Translations under genes and position numbers: made by a program
Part shown: in pieces, positions 23,368-31,607 of the stretch
Layout of the letters: every line of letters starts with the position of its first letter
How positions within the stretch are numbered: the stretch's first letter is position 1
The notes under the pieces: model-generated
Databases searched by the model: none
Seen by the model: the letters and a program-made list of their open reading frames with translations, nothing else
Told to the model about the DNA's origin: nothing
Assembly: GCF_004803895.1 (NCBI RefSeq)
Contig: NZ_CP021978.1
Span: 7,378,001-7,442,000 of the forward strand
From: Streptomyces hawaiiensis
GTDB taxonomy: Bacteria > Actinomycetota > Actinomycetes > Streptomycetales > Streptomycetaceae
Direction: 5' to 3'
DNA: 64,000 bases

Positions 23368-23702
23368 CGACGCCCAGCAGGATGCCCGAGCCCTATGGTC
23401 AGGGAAGCGGTGCCAACCTCGCCGACATCCTTGAACGGGTGCTGGACAAGGGCATCGTCATCGCGGGCGACATCCGGATCAATCTGCTCGACATCGAACT
23501 CCTCACGATCAAACTGCGGTTGATCGTCGCCTCGGTCGACAAGGCGAAGGAGATGGGCATCGACTGGTGGGAGACCGACCCGGCCCTGAGCTCGCGGGCC
23601 CGCCGTGACGAACTGACCCGTGAGAACGCCGAGTTGCGCGAGAGGCTGGCCCGGCTGGAGGAACTGGAGCCCGGCCGCGCGGAGAAGAAGGAGGCACCGT
23701 GA
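23364..23702 (+). CDS. gvpJ: Gas vesicle protein GvpJ
   Basis: A 112-aa GvpA/GvpJ family protein. The core NLADILERVLDKGIVIAGDIRINLLDIELLTIKLRLIVASVD aligns with GvpA and is followed by a Trp-rich DWWETDP and a short coiled coil (RENAELRERLARLEELE). GvpJ paralogues are minor shell or nucleation components. ATG start overlaps gvpZ; its end overlaps gvpL by 4 bases. Confidence 0.85.
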   Translation: MTTPSRMPEPYGQGSGANLADILERVLDKGIVIAGDIRINLLDIELLTIKLRLIVASVDKAKEMGIDWWETDPALSSRARRDELTRENAELRERLARLEELEPGRAEKKEAP

Positions 23703-24454
23703 CCGGACTGCGGTACGTCTACGCCGTCTGCCGCCCCTTCGGCACACCGCTCCAGTCCCAGCTGTCAGGGGTGGCCGGCGATCCGCCCAGGGCACTGACT
23801 CACCACGGCCTGGTGGCCGTGGTGAGTCACGTGCCGGAGCGGGACTTCGCCGAGGAGCCGCTCCGCGCCCATCTGGAGGACCTGGACTGGCTCACCGAGA
23901 CCGCCCGCGCCCACCAGGGTGTCATCGACGCGCTCACCACCGTCACGACCCCGCTGCCGCTGCGGCTGGGCACCGTCTTCCACGACGACAGCGGCGTGCG
24001 CATGATGATGGAGGCCCGCGAGGAGGACTTCCGGCACACTCTCGACCGGCTGGAGGGCCGGGTCGAGTGGGGCGTCAAGGTGTACGCCGAGTCCGAACCG
24101 CAGGAGAGCGCCCGGCCCCCGCAGAAAGCCGCGTCGGGCCGGGACTACCTGCGGCAGCGGCGCATGCAGACCAGGTCCCACGAGGAAATGTGGCAGAAGG
24201 CCGAAGCTTTCTCGAACCGGCTGCACGAGGAGCTTTCCGCATTCGCGGAGGATTCCCGGATGCATCCCCCGCAAAATCCCGCGCTTTCCAAGGCGACCGG
24301 GCGGAACGTGCTGAATGCCGCCTATCTCGTTCCGCGGGCGCATTCCGAGGAGTTCGTGGAACTGGTGGACCGCACGAAGGGCGAGGTGCCCGGAATGCGC
24401 ATCGAGCTCACCGGCCCCTGGGCTGCCTATTCGTTCGCCGGGGAGGCCACATGA
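23699..24454 (+). CDS. gvpL: Gas vesicle protein GvpL (GvpL/GvpF family)
   Basis: A 251-aa member of the GvpL/GvpF family. It begins GLRYVYAVCRPFGTPL, has PLRLGTVFHDD and the family's GRVEWGVKVYAE, and closes with IELTGPWAAYSFAGE. It is the second copy in the cluster and probably serves as a chaperone or adaptor for the GvpJ/GvpS paralogues. GTG start overlapping gvpJ. Between 24220 and 24330 codon use is less GC-biased (many TTC/TTT and ATT) than in its neighbours, a small local oddity. Confidence 0.85.
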   Translation: MTGLRYVYAVCRPFGTPLQSQLSGVAGDPPRALTHHGLVAVVSHVPERDFAEEPLRAHLEDLDWLTETARAHQGVIDALTTVTTPLPLRLGTVFHDDSGVRMMMEAREEDFRHTLDRLEGRVEWGVKVYAESEPQESARPPQKAASGRDYLRQRRMQTRSHEEMWQKAEAFSNRLHEELSAFAEDSRMHPPQNPALSKATGRNVLNAAYLVPRAHSEEFVELVDRTKGEVPGMRIELTGPWAAYSFAGEAT

Positions 24455-24474
24455 ACGACGGAGTGAACACGTGA
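24451..24474 (+). other. Seven-codon mini-ORF linking gvpL to gvpS
   Basis: An ATG at 24451 overlaps the gvpL stop (ATGA), has GGGAGG upstream at the right distance, encodes MNDGVNT and stops at 24472-24474 in a GTGA that also starts gvpS. It could be a coupling relay that hands ribosomes from gvpL to gvpS, but chance overlap cannot be excluded. Confidence 0.35.
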
Positions 24475-24659
24475 CCGTAGTGGAACGCCGTGAGGTCGCC
24501 CTCGTGGACCTGCTCGACCGGCTGCTCGCCGGCGGCGTCGTGATCACAGGGGACATCACGCTGCGCATCGCCGACGTCGACCTCGTCCGTATCGACCTCA
24601 ACGCGCTGATCAGCTCGGTGAACGCCCAGGTGCCCTCACCGTTCGAGGAGTTGCTGTGA
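24471..24659 (+). CDS. gvpS: Gas vesicle protein GvpS
   Basis: A 62-aa short GvpA-family protein containing only the core: VALVDLLDRLLAGGVVITGD, then LRIADVDLVRIDLNALISSV. Its GTG has GGAG at 24460-24463. It is the third GvpA-like gene of the cluster (A, J, S) and lacks the charged extensions of the other two. It overlaps gvpK by 4 bases. Confidence 0.85.
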   Translation: MTVVERREVALVDLLDRLLAGGVVITGDITLRIADVDLVRIDLNALISSVNAQVPSPFEELL

Positions 24660-24958
24660 CCACCCCCGAGAATCCCCGGCCGCGCTCCAACCGGATGGAT
24701 CTGGAGCCCGACACGGTCGAGCGTGACCTGGTCAAGCTCGTGCTGACGGTGGTGGAGCTGCTGCGCCAGCTCATGGAGCGGCAGGCGCTGCGCCGGTTCG
24801 ACGTGGGCGACCTGAACGAGGACCAGGAGGAGCGGATCGGGCTCACGCTCATGCTGCTCGACGAGCGGATGACGGAACTTCGCGACCGCTACGGACTGCG
24901 GCCCGAGGACCTCAACCTGGACCTCGGGCCGCTCGGACCGCTGCTTCCGCGGGACTGA
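24656..24958 (+). CDS. gvpK: Gas vesicle protein GvpK
   Basis: A 100-aa GvpK: RMDLEPDTVERDLVKLVLTV, then ELLRQLMERQALRRFDVGDL and GLTLMLLDERMTELRDRYGL, closing with LGPLGPLL. GvpK is a conserved accessory protein required for gas vesicle formation, probably through binding other Gvp proteins. It is the last gene of the cluster; a very strong hairpin starts 3 bases after its stop. Confidence 0.88.
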   Translation: MTTPENPRPRSNRMDLEPDTVERDLVKLVLTVVELLRQLMERQALRRFDVGDLNEDQEERIGLTLMLLDERMTELRDRYGLRPEDLNLDLGPLGPLLPRD

Positions 24959-24960
24959 CG

Positions 24961-25007
24961 CACACGCGCTTCCCCGGTCCTGAGTCAGGACCGGGGAAGC
25001 GCGTGTG
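24961..25007. terminator. 23-bp-stem terminator after gvpK
   Basis: Perfectly complementary 23-base arms (24961-24983 and 24985-25007) around a single G. It closes the gvp operon and, from the other side, lies 4 bases from the stop of the small minus-strand gene, so it serves both. Confidence 0.9.
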
Positions 25008-25010
25008 TAT

Positions 25011-25181
25011 TCACCACCTGTACCAACGGCCCCTGCCGCCGGCTGCCGACGTGCCGCGGACGAAGAATCCCAGCAGCCACAGGACGAGAACCGCGAGTGC
25101 GATCCACCAGAGAATCTTTACTGCGAATCCGGCGCCGAACAGAACCAAAGCCAGAAGCAGCACCAGCAGGATGGGAACCAT
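25011..25181 (-). CDS. Small hydrophobic membrane protein, 56 aa
   Basis: The minus strand from ATG 25181 encodes MVPILLVLLLALVLFGAGFA, then a second hydrophobic segment (ILWWIALAVLVLWLLGFFV) and a basic RGRWYRW end. AGGAGG lies 8 bases upstream of the ATG, one of the best ribosome sites in the window. Small two-helix proteins with this pattern are common in Streptomyces and are annotated only as hydrophobic protein. Function unknown; membrane location is clear. It shares the gvp terminator. Confidence 0.8.
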   Translation of the reverse strand: MVPILLVLLLALVLFGAGFAVKILWWIALAVLVLWLLGFFVRGTSAAGGRGRWYRW

Positions 25182-25223
25182 AATTCGAACCTCCTGCTTT
25201 CAGGGTGTCCCCGAAACGGCGTT

Positions 25224-26045
25224 TCAGGCTTCTTTCCGGCAGACAATTTCTCCGTGCAGCACGCTGAACCACCCGTCCTCCCGCGTGCCCCACTCCCGCC
25301 AGGCCTCGGCCACGCCCCGCAGCCCCGCCTCGTCGGTGTGCCCGCCCTCGACGGCCCGGTCCGCGTAGGCCGACGCCAGGGTGCGGTCGGCCCACAGTCC
25401 GCTCCACCAGGCCCGCTCCCCGGGCGTGGCGAAGGTCCAGGTGCCGGAGGTCGCCGTGATGTCCGTGAGCCCGGCGCGCAGCGCCCAGGCCTTCAGCCGG
25501 CGCCCGGCGTCCGGCTCGCCGCCGTTGGCCCGGGCGACCCGGCGGTAGAGGTCCAGCCAGCCATCGAGCCCCCCGGATGCCGGATACCAGGTCATGGCCT
25601 CGTAGTCCGCGTCCCGTACGGCGATGAGACCGCCGGGTCTGACGACCCGCTTCATCTCGCGCAGCGCCCGCACCGGGTCGCCCACGTGCTGGAGCACCTG
25701 GTGGGCGTGGACCACGCAGAACGTGTCGTCCGGGTAGTCCAGGGCGTGCACGTCGGCGACCGCGAAGTCCACGTTGACCAGCCCTCGCCCGGCCGCCGCG
25801 GCCCGCGCCTGCTCCAGGATCTCCGGCACCCGGTCGACGCCGGTGACCTGCCCGTCGGGCACGAGTTCCGCCAGGTCTGCGGTGATCGTGCCGGGCCCGC
25901 AGCCGATGTCCAGGATCTTCATGTGGGGCTTGAGCGAAGGCAGCAGGTACGCGGCCGAGTTGGCGGCGGTCCGCCACGTGTGCGAGCGCAGTACGGACTC
26001 GTGGTGCCCGTGGGTGTAGACGGCGGTCTCCCGGGGTTCCGGCAT
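25224..26045 (-). CDS. Class I SAM-dependent methyltransferase (UbiE/Methyltransf_11 type)
   Basis: A 273-aa methyltransferase. Motif I is MKILDIGCGPGTITADLAEL, motif II VTGVDRVPEILEQARA, post-II VADVHALDYPDDTF and motif III RVVRPGGLIAVRDADY. The family methylates small molecules such as quinones and sterol-like lipids; no substrate can be assigned. I chose the ATG at 26045 (MPEPRETAVYTHGHHESV), which starts where homologues usually begin; the frame stays open further upstream with no better site. Transcribed divergently from nothing obvious; its promoter should lie in 26046-26130. Confidence 0.85.
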   Translation of the reverse strand: MPEPRETAVYTHGHHESVLRSHTWRTAANSAAYLLPSLKPHMKILDIGCGPGTITADLAELVPDGQVTGVDRVPEILEQARAAAAGRGLVNVDFAVADVHALDYPDDTFCVVHAHQVLQHVGDPVRALREMKRVVRPGGLIAVRDADYEAMTWYPASGGLDGWLDLYRRVARANGGEPDAGRRLKAWALRAGLTDITATSGTWTFATPGERAWWSGLWADRTLASAYADRAVEGGHTDEAGLRGVAEAWREWGTREDGWFSVLHGEIVCRKEA

Positions 26046-26145
26046 GGCGGATCCCACCCCTTCCGATCGGGTTGGCATGGGATCACCGTACGCAGATCGA
26101 CCGAATATTGAGACCCTGTATCCTGACATGTGGACTGACGGAGCG

Positions 26146-27642
26146 TCAGTAACCTGCGATCGGCCGGTACACGGTCAGCGCCTCGGGGAGCTTCTCCAGC
26201 GTCACGCGGCCTTCCACCTCGGTCACCTCGCCGTCGTAGGCGAGGAGCGTGCCGGGCGCCACGTGGTCCAGGCGCAGCCGCCCCACCCGGACGGCCGCGT
26301 GCGCGGGGGAGCGGGTCAGGGGCCCCGCGAGGGCGGCGGCGAGCAGCCGCACGGCCGGCCGGCGGCCGCCGTGCACCACCCGCACGTCGAGCTGCCCGTC
26401 CGCGAGGTCCCGTCGGCGCCCGGAGGCGAGCCCCATGCGGTGGTAGGTGCCGTTCCCGGCGAACAGCAGCCACAGCGGGCGCGTGCGGCCCTGGAACTCG
26501 GCCTCCAGCGGATGCCGGCCGGTCCGCAGTACGCGCAGCGCCGCGAGCACGCCGGCGGGCCAGCCGCCGACCCGGTGCGCCCAGCGCTCCCGCTCACGCA
26601 CCAGCTCCGGATAGACGCCGACACTGCACGTGTTGAGGAAGACGCCCTGCCGGTCGCCGCAGGAGTACCGGCCCACGTCCACGCGCACGGCGTCGCCCTG
26701 GCGCAGCGCACGGGCCAGGTCGCGCGCGTCCTCCACGCCCAGGTCGTAGGCGAAGTGGTTGAGGGTGCCGCCCGGCAGCACCGCCAGGGGCAGGCCGGCG
26801 CGCATCGCGACGCCGGCGGCGGTGTTCACGGTGCCGTCGCCGCCGCACACGCCGAGGACCCGGGCGCGGCCGGCCGCCTTCTCCAGTTCGGCGGAGACGT
26901 CCTCCGGCGCGCACTCGACGACCTCGGCACCCGGGAGGGCGTCGCGCAGGGCACGGGCCCGGTCGGCGGTTCCCGAGGCGGTGTTCGCGACGAGGACGAG
27001 CCCCTCGCCCTCCAGCAGCGCCGGGACGTCGGCCTGCGGGCGGGCCGGAGGAGTGACCTGGCCCCGCGTCGGCACCAGGGCCCGTACGGCGAACGCCGCG
27101 CCCGCGCCCAGGGCCGCGCCCGCCAGGACGTCGCTCGGGAAGTGGACGCCGGTGTACACGCGGGACAGGCCGACCGAGGCGGCCACCGGGGCGACGGCCG
27201 CACCCCACGCCGGGGACTCCAGGGCGACACCGGTGGCGAACGCGGCGGCGGACGCGGCGTGCCCCGAGGGGAACGACGTGGTGATCGGCTGCCGCGTCAG
27301 CCGCCGGACCAGCGGGACCGCGTCCAGGGCCGGGCGCGGGCGGCGGACCGAGCGCTTGCCGAGCGTGTTGATGGTGAGGGAGGCGAGCCCCAGGGAGGCC
27401 AGACCGCGGGCCGCCGCCCGGCGGGCGCGCGGGGTGCGGCTCGCGGCGAGGGCGGCGGCCGCCGCGAACCAGAGCGCGCCGTGGTTCGCGCTGCGGCTCA
27501 GCAGGGGCAGCACCGGGTCCGCCCCCGGCCAGTGCCGGGCCGCGGCGGCCTCGAAGAGGCGGCGGTCCAGGGTGAGGGCGCGGTCGCGCAGGGGGCGGTG
27601 CCCGGGCTTCGGGGTGGTGAGGTCCAGGTCGGGGGGCGTCAT
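26146..27642 (-). CDS. Bifunctional PAP2 phosphatase / diacylglycerol kinase family protein
   Basis: A 498-aa fusion. Residues ~20-210 are a PAP2 phosphatase with KRSVRRPRP, SFPSGHAASAAAFA and SRVYTGVHFPSDVLAG, the three phosphate-site motifs, within about five hydrophobic helices. Residues ~225-498 are a diacylglycerol/sphingosine kinase catalytic domain: VCGGDGTVNTAAGVAM and LPGGTLNHFA. The order phosphatase then kinase is known from actinobacteria, where it may recycle lipid phosphates such as undecaprenyl or diacylglycerol phosphates. ATG 27642 is chosen since it begins the conserved part. A GTGT-N14-GGGTAC box lies just upstream. Confidence 0.88.
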   Translation of the reverse strand: MTPPDLDLTTPKPGHRPLRDRALTLDRRLFEAAAARHWPGADPVLPLLSRSANHGALWFAAAAALAASRTPRARRAAARGLASLGLASLTINTLGKRSVRRPRPALDAVPLVRRLTRQPITTSFPSGHAASAAAFATGVALESPAWGAAVAPVAASVGLSRVYTGVHFPSDVLAGAALGAGAAFAVRALVPTRGQVTPPARPQADVPALLEGEGLVLVANTASGTADRARALRDALPGAEVVECAPEDVSAELEKAAGRARVLGVCGGDGTVNTAAGVAMRAGLPLAVLPGGTLNHFAYDLGVEDARDLARALRQGDAVRVDVGRYSCGDRQGVFLNTCSVGVYPELVRERERWAHRVGGWPAGVLAALRVLRTGRHPLEAEFQGRTRPLWLLFAGNGTYHRMGLASGRRRDLADGQLDVRVVHGGRRPAVRLLAAALAGPLTRSPAHAAVRVGRLRLDHVAPGTLLAYDGEVTEVEGRVTLEKLPEALTVYRPIAGY

Positions 27643-27651
27643 GCGGTGCGG

Positions 27652-27675
27652 GTACCCGGAGGGGGGTGGACACAC
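27652..27675 (-). promoter_or_regulatory. Sigma-B-like promoter box (GTGT-N14-GGGTAC)
   Basis: On the minus strand GTGT (27675-27672), 14 bases, GGGTAC (27657-27652). It fits GNNT-N14-16-GGGTAC but is only 10 bases from the PAP2/DAGK ATG, so it would give a nearly leaderless mRNA or a later start is used. Confidence 0.4.
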
Positions 27676-27734
27676 CGACGGTCCCGGGGCAGGCTCGGAG
27701 CTGATCATCATCACCGAAACAGGGGGACCGAGAG

Positions 27735-28277
27735 ATGAACGGGCACGTGACGGCGGTCAGCAGCAACGGGGAGTACTCCTTCACCAAGCCGAACCGGGAC
27801 AGCATCACGCTGCTCGCCGGGCTCGGTGTCGAGGGGGACGTGCACGCCGGGGTGACGGTCAAGCACCGCTCGCGCGTCGCGCAGGACCCCACCCAGCCGA
27901 ATCTGCGCCAGGTCCACCTCATGCACGAGGAGCTCTTCGCCGAGGTTGGCGAGGACGGGTTCGAGGTGGCGCCCGGCGAACTCGGCGAGAACATCACCAC
28001 CCGGGGCATCGACCTGCTCGCACTGCCCACCGGAACCCTGCTGCGCATCGGTGACGGCGCCGTCCTGGAGGTCACCGGGCTGCGCAACCCCTGCCTGCAG
28101 ATCGACCACTTCCAGGACGGGCTGCTCAAGCGCGTCGTCGGACGGGACGAGGCGGGGAACATCGTGCGCAAGGCCGGGATCATGACCGTGGTGCGGGAGG
28201 GGGGCGTGGTGCGGCCCGGCGACACCATCGAGGCGGAACTCCCCAGCGAGCCGCACCGGCCGCTGGAGCGGGTCTGA
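27735..28277 (+). CDS. MOSC domain protein
   Basis: A 180-aa MOSC protein (molybdenum cofactor sulfurase C-terminal fold). Key stretches are EGDVHAGVTVKHRSRV, RQVHLMHEELF, PGELGENITTRGIDL and TGLRNPCLQIDHFQDG, which holds the conserved Cys. MOSC domains bind or transfer sulfur or the molybdenum cofactor, for example in YiiM-like detoxification of N-hydroxylated compounds. ATG 27735 follows AGGGGGACCGAGAG. It is divergent from the PAP2/DAGK gene and ends 63 bases before the ABC-F gene. Confidence 0.87.
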   Translation: MNGHVTAVSSNGEYSFTKPNRDSITLLAGLGVEGDVHAGVTVKHRSRVAQDPTQPNLRQVHLMHEELFAEVGEDGFEVAPGELGENITTRGIDLLALPTGTLLRIGDGAVLEVTGLRNPCLQIDHFQDGLLKRVVGRDEAGNIVRKAGIMTVVREGGVVRPGDTIEAELPSEPHRPLERV

Positions 28278-28340
28278 CCGGCACCCGCAGACCCGAAACC
28301 CGTTTGCCCCGAACCCCCGCGCCCCCACAGAATCGCGCCC

Positions 28341-29960
28341 ATGGGACACCTCGAAGCCGCGCACCTGGAGTACTGCCTGCCCGACGGAAGGGCGCTGCTG
28401 GGCGATGTCTCGTTCCGGGTGGGGGAGGGGGCCGTCGTGGCCCTCGTGGGGCCCAACGGCGCCGGGAAGACCACGCTGCTCCGGATGCTCGCCGGTGAGG
28501 TCAAGCCGCACGGCGGGTCCGTGGTCGTCGGCGGCGGGCTCGGTGTGATGCGGCAGTTCGTGGGATCCGTACGCGACGAGACGACCGTGCGGGACCTGCT
28601 GGTGTCCGTGGCGACGCCCCGCATCCGCGAGGCGGCCCGCGCCGTTGACGCCGCCGAGCACGCCATCATGACCGTCGACGACGAGGCCGCCCAGCTGGCG
28701 TACGCGCAGGCCCTCGCCGACTGGGCGGAGGCCCGCGGCTACGAGGCCGAGACCCTGTGGGACATGTGCACCATGGCGGCGCTCGGGGTGCCGTACGACA
28801 AGGCGCAGTTCCGGGAGGTCCGCACCCTGTCCGGCGGCGAGCAGAAGCGGCTCGTCCTGGAGGCGCTGCTGCGCGGTACCGACGAGGTGCTGCTCCTCGA
28901 CGAGCCCGACAACTACCTCGACGTCCCCGGCAAGCGGTGGCTGGAGGATCGGCTGAAGGAGACCCGCAAGACGGTTCTGTTCGTCTCCCACGACCGCGAA
29001 CTCCTCGCCCGCGCGGCCGAGAAGATCGTCTCCCTGGAGCCCGGGCCCGCGGGTGCCGACGCCTGGGTGCACGGCGGCGGCTTCGCCACCTTCCACGAGG
29101 CACGGAGTGAACGCTTCGCCCGCTTCGAGGAGTTGCGCAAGCGCTGGGACGAGAAGCACGCCCAGCTGAAGAAGCTGGTGCTGACGCTGCGTCAGGCAGC
29201 TGCGGTCAGCCATGAGATGGCCTCCCGCTATGCGGCCGCTCAGACCCGCCTGCGCAAGTTCGAGGAAGCCGGCCCGCCCCCGGAGCCGCCGCGCGAGCAG
29301 GACATCAAGATGCGGATCAAGGGCGGCCGCACCGGCGTCCGGGCGGTCACCTGCGCGAACCTGGAACTCACCGGCCTGATGAAGCCCTTCGATCTGGAGG
29401 TCTTCTACGGCGAGCGCGTCGCCGTCCTCGGCTCCAACGGCTCCGGAAAGTCCCACTTCCTGCGGCTGCTCGCCGGCGACGACGTGGCGCACACCGGGAA
29501 CTGGAAGCTGGGCGCCCGGGTCGTGCCCGGCCACTTCGCGCAGACGCACGCGCATCCGGAGCTGGAGGGCCGCACGCTCCTGGACATCCTGTGGAAGGAG
29601 CACGCACAGGACCGGGGCGCCGCGATGTCCCGCCTGCGCCGCTACGAGCTGACCCACCAGGCGGAGCAGACGTTCGAACGGCTCTCCGGCGGCCAGCAGG
29701 CCCGTTTCCAGATCCTGCTGCTGGAGCTCCAGGGCGTGACGTCGCTGCTGCTGGACGAGCCGACCGACAACCTGGACCTGGAGTCCGCCGAGGCGCTCCA
29801 GGAGGGCCTGGAGGCCTTCGACGGGACGGTCCTCGCGGTCACCCACGACCGCTGGTTCGCCCGCTCCTTCGACCGCTTCCTGGTCTTCGGCAGCGACGGC
29901 CGGGTCCGGGAGACCCCGGACCCGGTCTGGGACGAACGACGGGTGGAGCGGGCCCGCTAG
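28341..29960 (+). CDS. ABC-F family ATPase
   Basis: A 539-aa protein with two ABC ATPase domains and no membrane segments. First domain: Walker A GPNGAGKTT, signature LSGGEQKRL, Walker B LLLDEPDNYLD. A charged linker (~250-320, RFEELRKRWDEKHAQLKKLV) corresponds to the P-site tRNA interaction motif. Second domain: GSNGSGKSH, LSGGQQARF, LLLDEPTDNLDLES. ABC-F proteins bind the ribosomal E site and rescue stalled or antibiotic-bound ribosomes. Whether this one is a housekeeping or an antibiotic resistance type cannot be told. It ends tail to tail with a Vms1-like gene. Confidence 0.88.
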   Translation: MGHLEAAHLEYCLPDGRALLGDVSFRVGEGAVVALVGPNGAGKTTLLRMLAGEVKPHGGSVVVGGGLGVMRQFVGSVRDETTVRDLLVSVATPRIREAARAVDAAEHAIMTVDDEAAQLAYAQALADWAEARGYEAETLWDMCTMAALGVPYDKAQFREVRTLSGGEQKRLVLEALLRGTDEVLLLDEPDNYLDVPGKRWLEDRLKETRKTVLFVSHDRELLARAAEKIVSLEPGPAGADAWVHGGGFATFHEARSERFARFEELRKRWDEKHAQLKKLVLTLRQAAAVSHEMASRYAAAQTRLRKFEEAGPPPEPPREQDIKMRIKGGRTGVRAVTCANLELTGLMKPFDLEVFYGERVAVLGSNGSGKSHFLRLLAGDDVAHTGNWKLGARVVPGHFAQTHAHPELEGRTLLDILWKEHAQDRGAAMSRLRRYELTHQAEQTFERLSGGQQARFQILLLELQGVTSLLLDEPTDNLDLESAEALQEGLEAFDGTVLAVTHDRWFARSFDRFLVFGSDGRVRETPDPVWDERRVERAR

Positions 29961-29961
29961 A

Positions 29962-30009
29962 GGGCCGCGCCCCTCAGGGGCGCGGGGAACTGCGCGACCA
30001 GCCACAACG
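29962..30009. repeat. Streptomyces intergenic repeat with hairpin
   Basis: A 9-bp-stem hairpin (CCGCGCCCC-TCA-GGGGCGCGG, 29965-29985) followed by GGAACTGCGCGACCAGCCAC. From memory of Streptomyces genomes this is a very abundant intergenic repeat. Here it sits between two convergent genes and probably terminates both. Confidence 0.65.
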
Positions 30010-30068
30010 TACCCGCACACGCGACGTGTGAAGTACCGCTACGGAGGCCGGGCGCACAGAAACCCCGC

Positions 30069-31169
30069 TCACTTCCAGCGCAGCAGCGCCCCCAGACCGC
30101 CCACGGGAACCTCCCGCTCGGAGACCGACAGGGCGGGCGCGTCCGTGGCCACGGCGGAGCGGATCAGGGCGTCGTCCGCCCTGGCCGGCCACGAGTGCTG
30201 CTCGCCCAGGATCTTCAGGTCCGTCCGGCGCACCGCGAGCTGGTCGGGGTCCTCCCCGATCCACACCTCACGGTGCGCGTCGGGCCCGTCCACCCTGATC
30301 AGCAGCTCGTCGATGCGATGCTCCCGTGCCGCCTCGACCAGCGCGGGCACGCCCTCGACCGCCCCGGCCCGGCCCTCGTCGTCCGCGTTGCGGGCGGCGC
30401 GGAAGCGCTCCAGCTCCGCCTCGGCCTGCCGCCCCACATGCTCGGCCCGGGCCCGCTCCACGTCCTCGTCGAGCAGCCGGCTGCCGGTGCCGTGCGGCGC
30501 CTCGACCACCAGGTCGTGCAGCCGCTTGGGCAGCCGCTCGTGCACGGACCGCCGCTCCCGGTCGTCGCCGACGAGAATCAGCAGGTCGGCCTTGGTCTCC
30601 TCCTGGCACACGGCGAGCGCGTCGGCGATCTCCGCGGCGTTGTGCTCCCAGGTGTTCTCCACCCGCAGCTGGAAATGCCGCTCGGACCAGTCCGCGGAGC
30701 TCGTCCGGTGCACCGGCCACTGCCGCCCGGTGACGCTCCCGGCGTCCTCCCGGCCCAGTGCGTTGCGCAGCTCGAAGTCCGCGCCCTTGCGGTCGACGTA
30801 CGCCACCACGCACACCGGGTCCTCGCCGGCCAGCTCCAGCAGCGGCGCGACCCGCGGCAGCGGCGCCCATTCGGCCCAGTCACCGCCCTGCGGGGGACGG
30901 ACCAGCGGCGGGTCGAGAACGACCTCACCGGCGCGGGCGAACAGGGCCCGGCCGTGCGGCTCGGAGGAGTGCCGCAGATCCTCGATCGCGCCCTGCACGG
31001 CCCGGCACGTCGCCTCGTCGGCCCCCTGCGCGGCCAGCTCCCTGGCCATCGCCTGGGCCGTCAGCTCCCGCTCGTGGGGAGTGCCCTCCGTGTGCCGTGA
31101 GGTGTCGACGTACACAGAGGCCCAAGGCCCGGGGTGTTCGTACAGTGGGTGCAGAAAGGCGAGATCCAT
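30069..31169 (-). CDS. Vms1/Rqc1-like (bacterial eRF1-related, Rv2629-type) protein
   Basis: A 366-aa protein of the bacterial eRF1-like group. It begins MDLAFLHPLYEHPGPWASVY, typical of the Rv2629/Vms1-Ankzf1 family, then has VCVVAYVDRKGADFELRNA, a middle domain with a WPVHRTSSADWSERHFQLRV stretch, LLILVGDDRERRSV and a C-terminal L7Ae-like part (ALVEAAREHRIDELLI). Eukaryotic Vms1 releases nascent chains from stalled ribosomes; the bacterial proteins are linked to dormancy and stress, with no proven activity. I chose ATG 31169 as the conserved start. A GTGT-N15-GGGTAC box is 52 bases upstream. Confidence 0.78.
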   Translation of the reverse strand: MDLAFLHPLYEHPGPWASVYVDTSRHTEGTPHERELTAQAMARELAAQGADEATCRAVQGAIEDLRHSSEPHGRALFARAGEVVLDPPLVRPPQGGDWAEWAPLPRVAPLLELAGEDPVCVVAYVDRKGADFELRNALGREDAGSVTGRQWPVHRTSSADWSERHFQLRVENTWEHNAAEIADALAVCQEETKADLLILVGDDRERRSVHERLPKRLHDLVVEAPHGTGSRLLDEDVERARAEHVGRQAEAELERFRAARNADDEGRAGAVEGVPALVEAAREHRIDELLIRVDGPDAHREVWIGEDPDQLAVRRTDLKILGEQHSWPARADDALIRSAVATDAPALSVSEREVPVGGLGALLRWK

Positions 31170-31220
31170 GGTTCCTCCCGGATGCCGCTCGGGGGTAGTG
31201 CTCAGTTGCTCCGGGGGCGG

Positions 31221-31245
31221 GTACCCGGACCGCATGAACGAACAC
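31221..31245 (-). promoter_or_regulatory. Sigma-B-like promoter (GTGT-N15-GGGTAC)
   Basis: Minus strand GTGT (31245-31242), 15 bases, GGGTAC (31226-31221), 52 bases before the Vms1-like ATG. Fits the Streptomyces stress promoter pattern. Confidence 0.5.
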
Positions 31246-31521
31246 GACGAGCGGGGCGACACGATGACCGGAGTGGACCCTGACCGGCTGGACGACCAGC
31301 AGCTCATGAAAGAGCTGGAGACCATCCACCGCACGCGTCACGACACGCTGCTCTACGGCTCGAACGACGCGCTGCGCGCCCACAACGAGCGCATGGCGCA
31401 GCTCGAGGGCGAGTACCTGCGCCGCAACCCGAGCCGCCCCGTGGCCGCGGGTCGCACACGCGAAGGGGCCCGGGAGCGGGGGAGCGGGGAGTCGGCGACT
31501 CCCACGACCCCCGGCACCTGA
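31234..31521 (+). CDS. DUF6158-like small protein
   Basis: A 95-aa hydrophilic protein. Its centre (DPDRLDDQQLMKELETIHRT, then RHDTLLYGSNDALRAHNERM and LEGEYLRRNP) matches a small actinobacterial family of unknown function annotated as DUF6158. The pattern predicts a helical hairpin. The tail after residue ~70 is Gly/Arg/Glu-rich and variable. Two starts are possible, ATG 31234 or the internal ATG 31264 (MTGVDPDRL); neither has a strong ribosome site, so the N-terminus is uncertain. It is divergent from the Vms1-like gene and overlaps its promoter box. Confidence 0.6.
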   Translation: MNEHDERGDTMTGVDPDRLDDQQLMKELETIHRTRHDTLLYGSNDALRAHNERMAQLEGEYLRRNPSRPVAAGRTREGARERGSGESATPTTPGT

Positions 31522-31607
31522 GCCCCCTCGAAGGACGCGGCCGGAACTGCGCCGGCGCCCGCGCATCACAGGGACCGGACCGGTGGTCACCGGCCCGGCC
31601 CCGCAGG

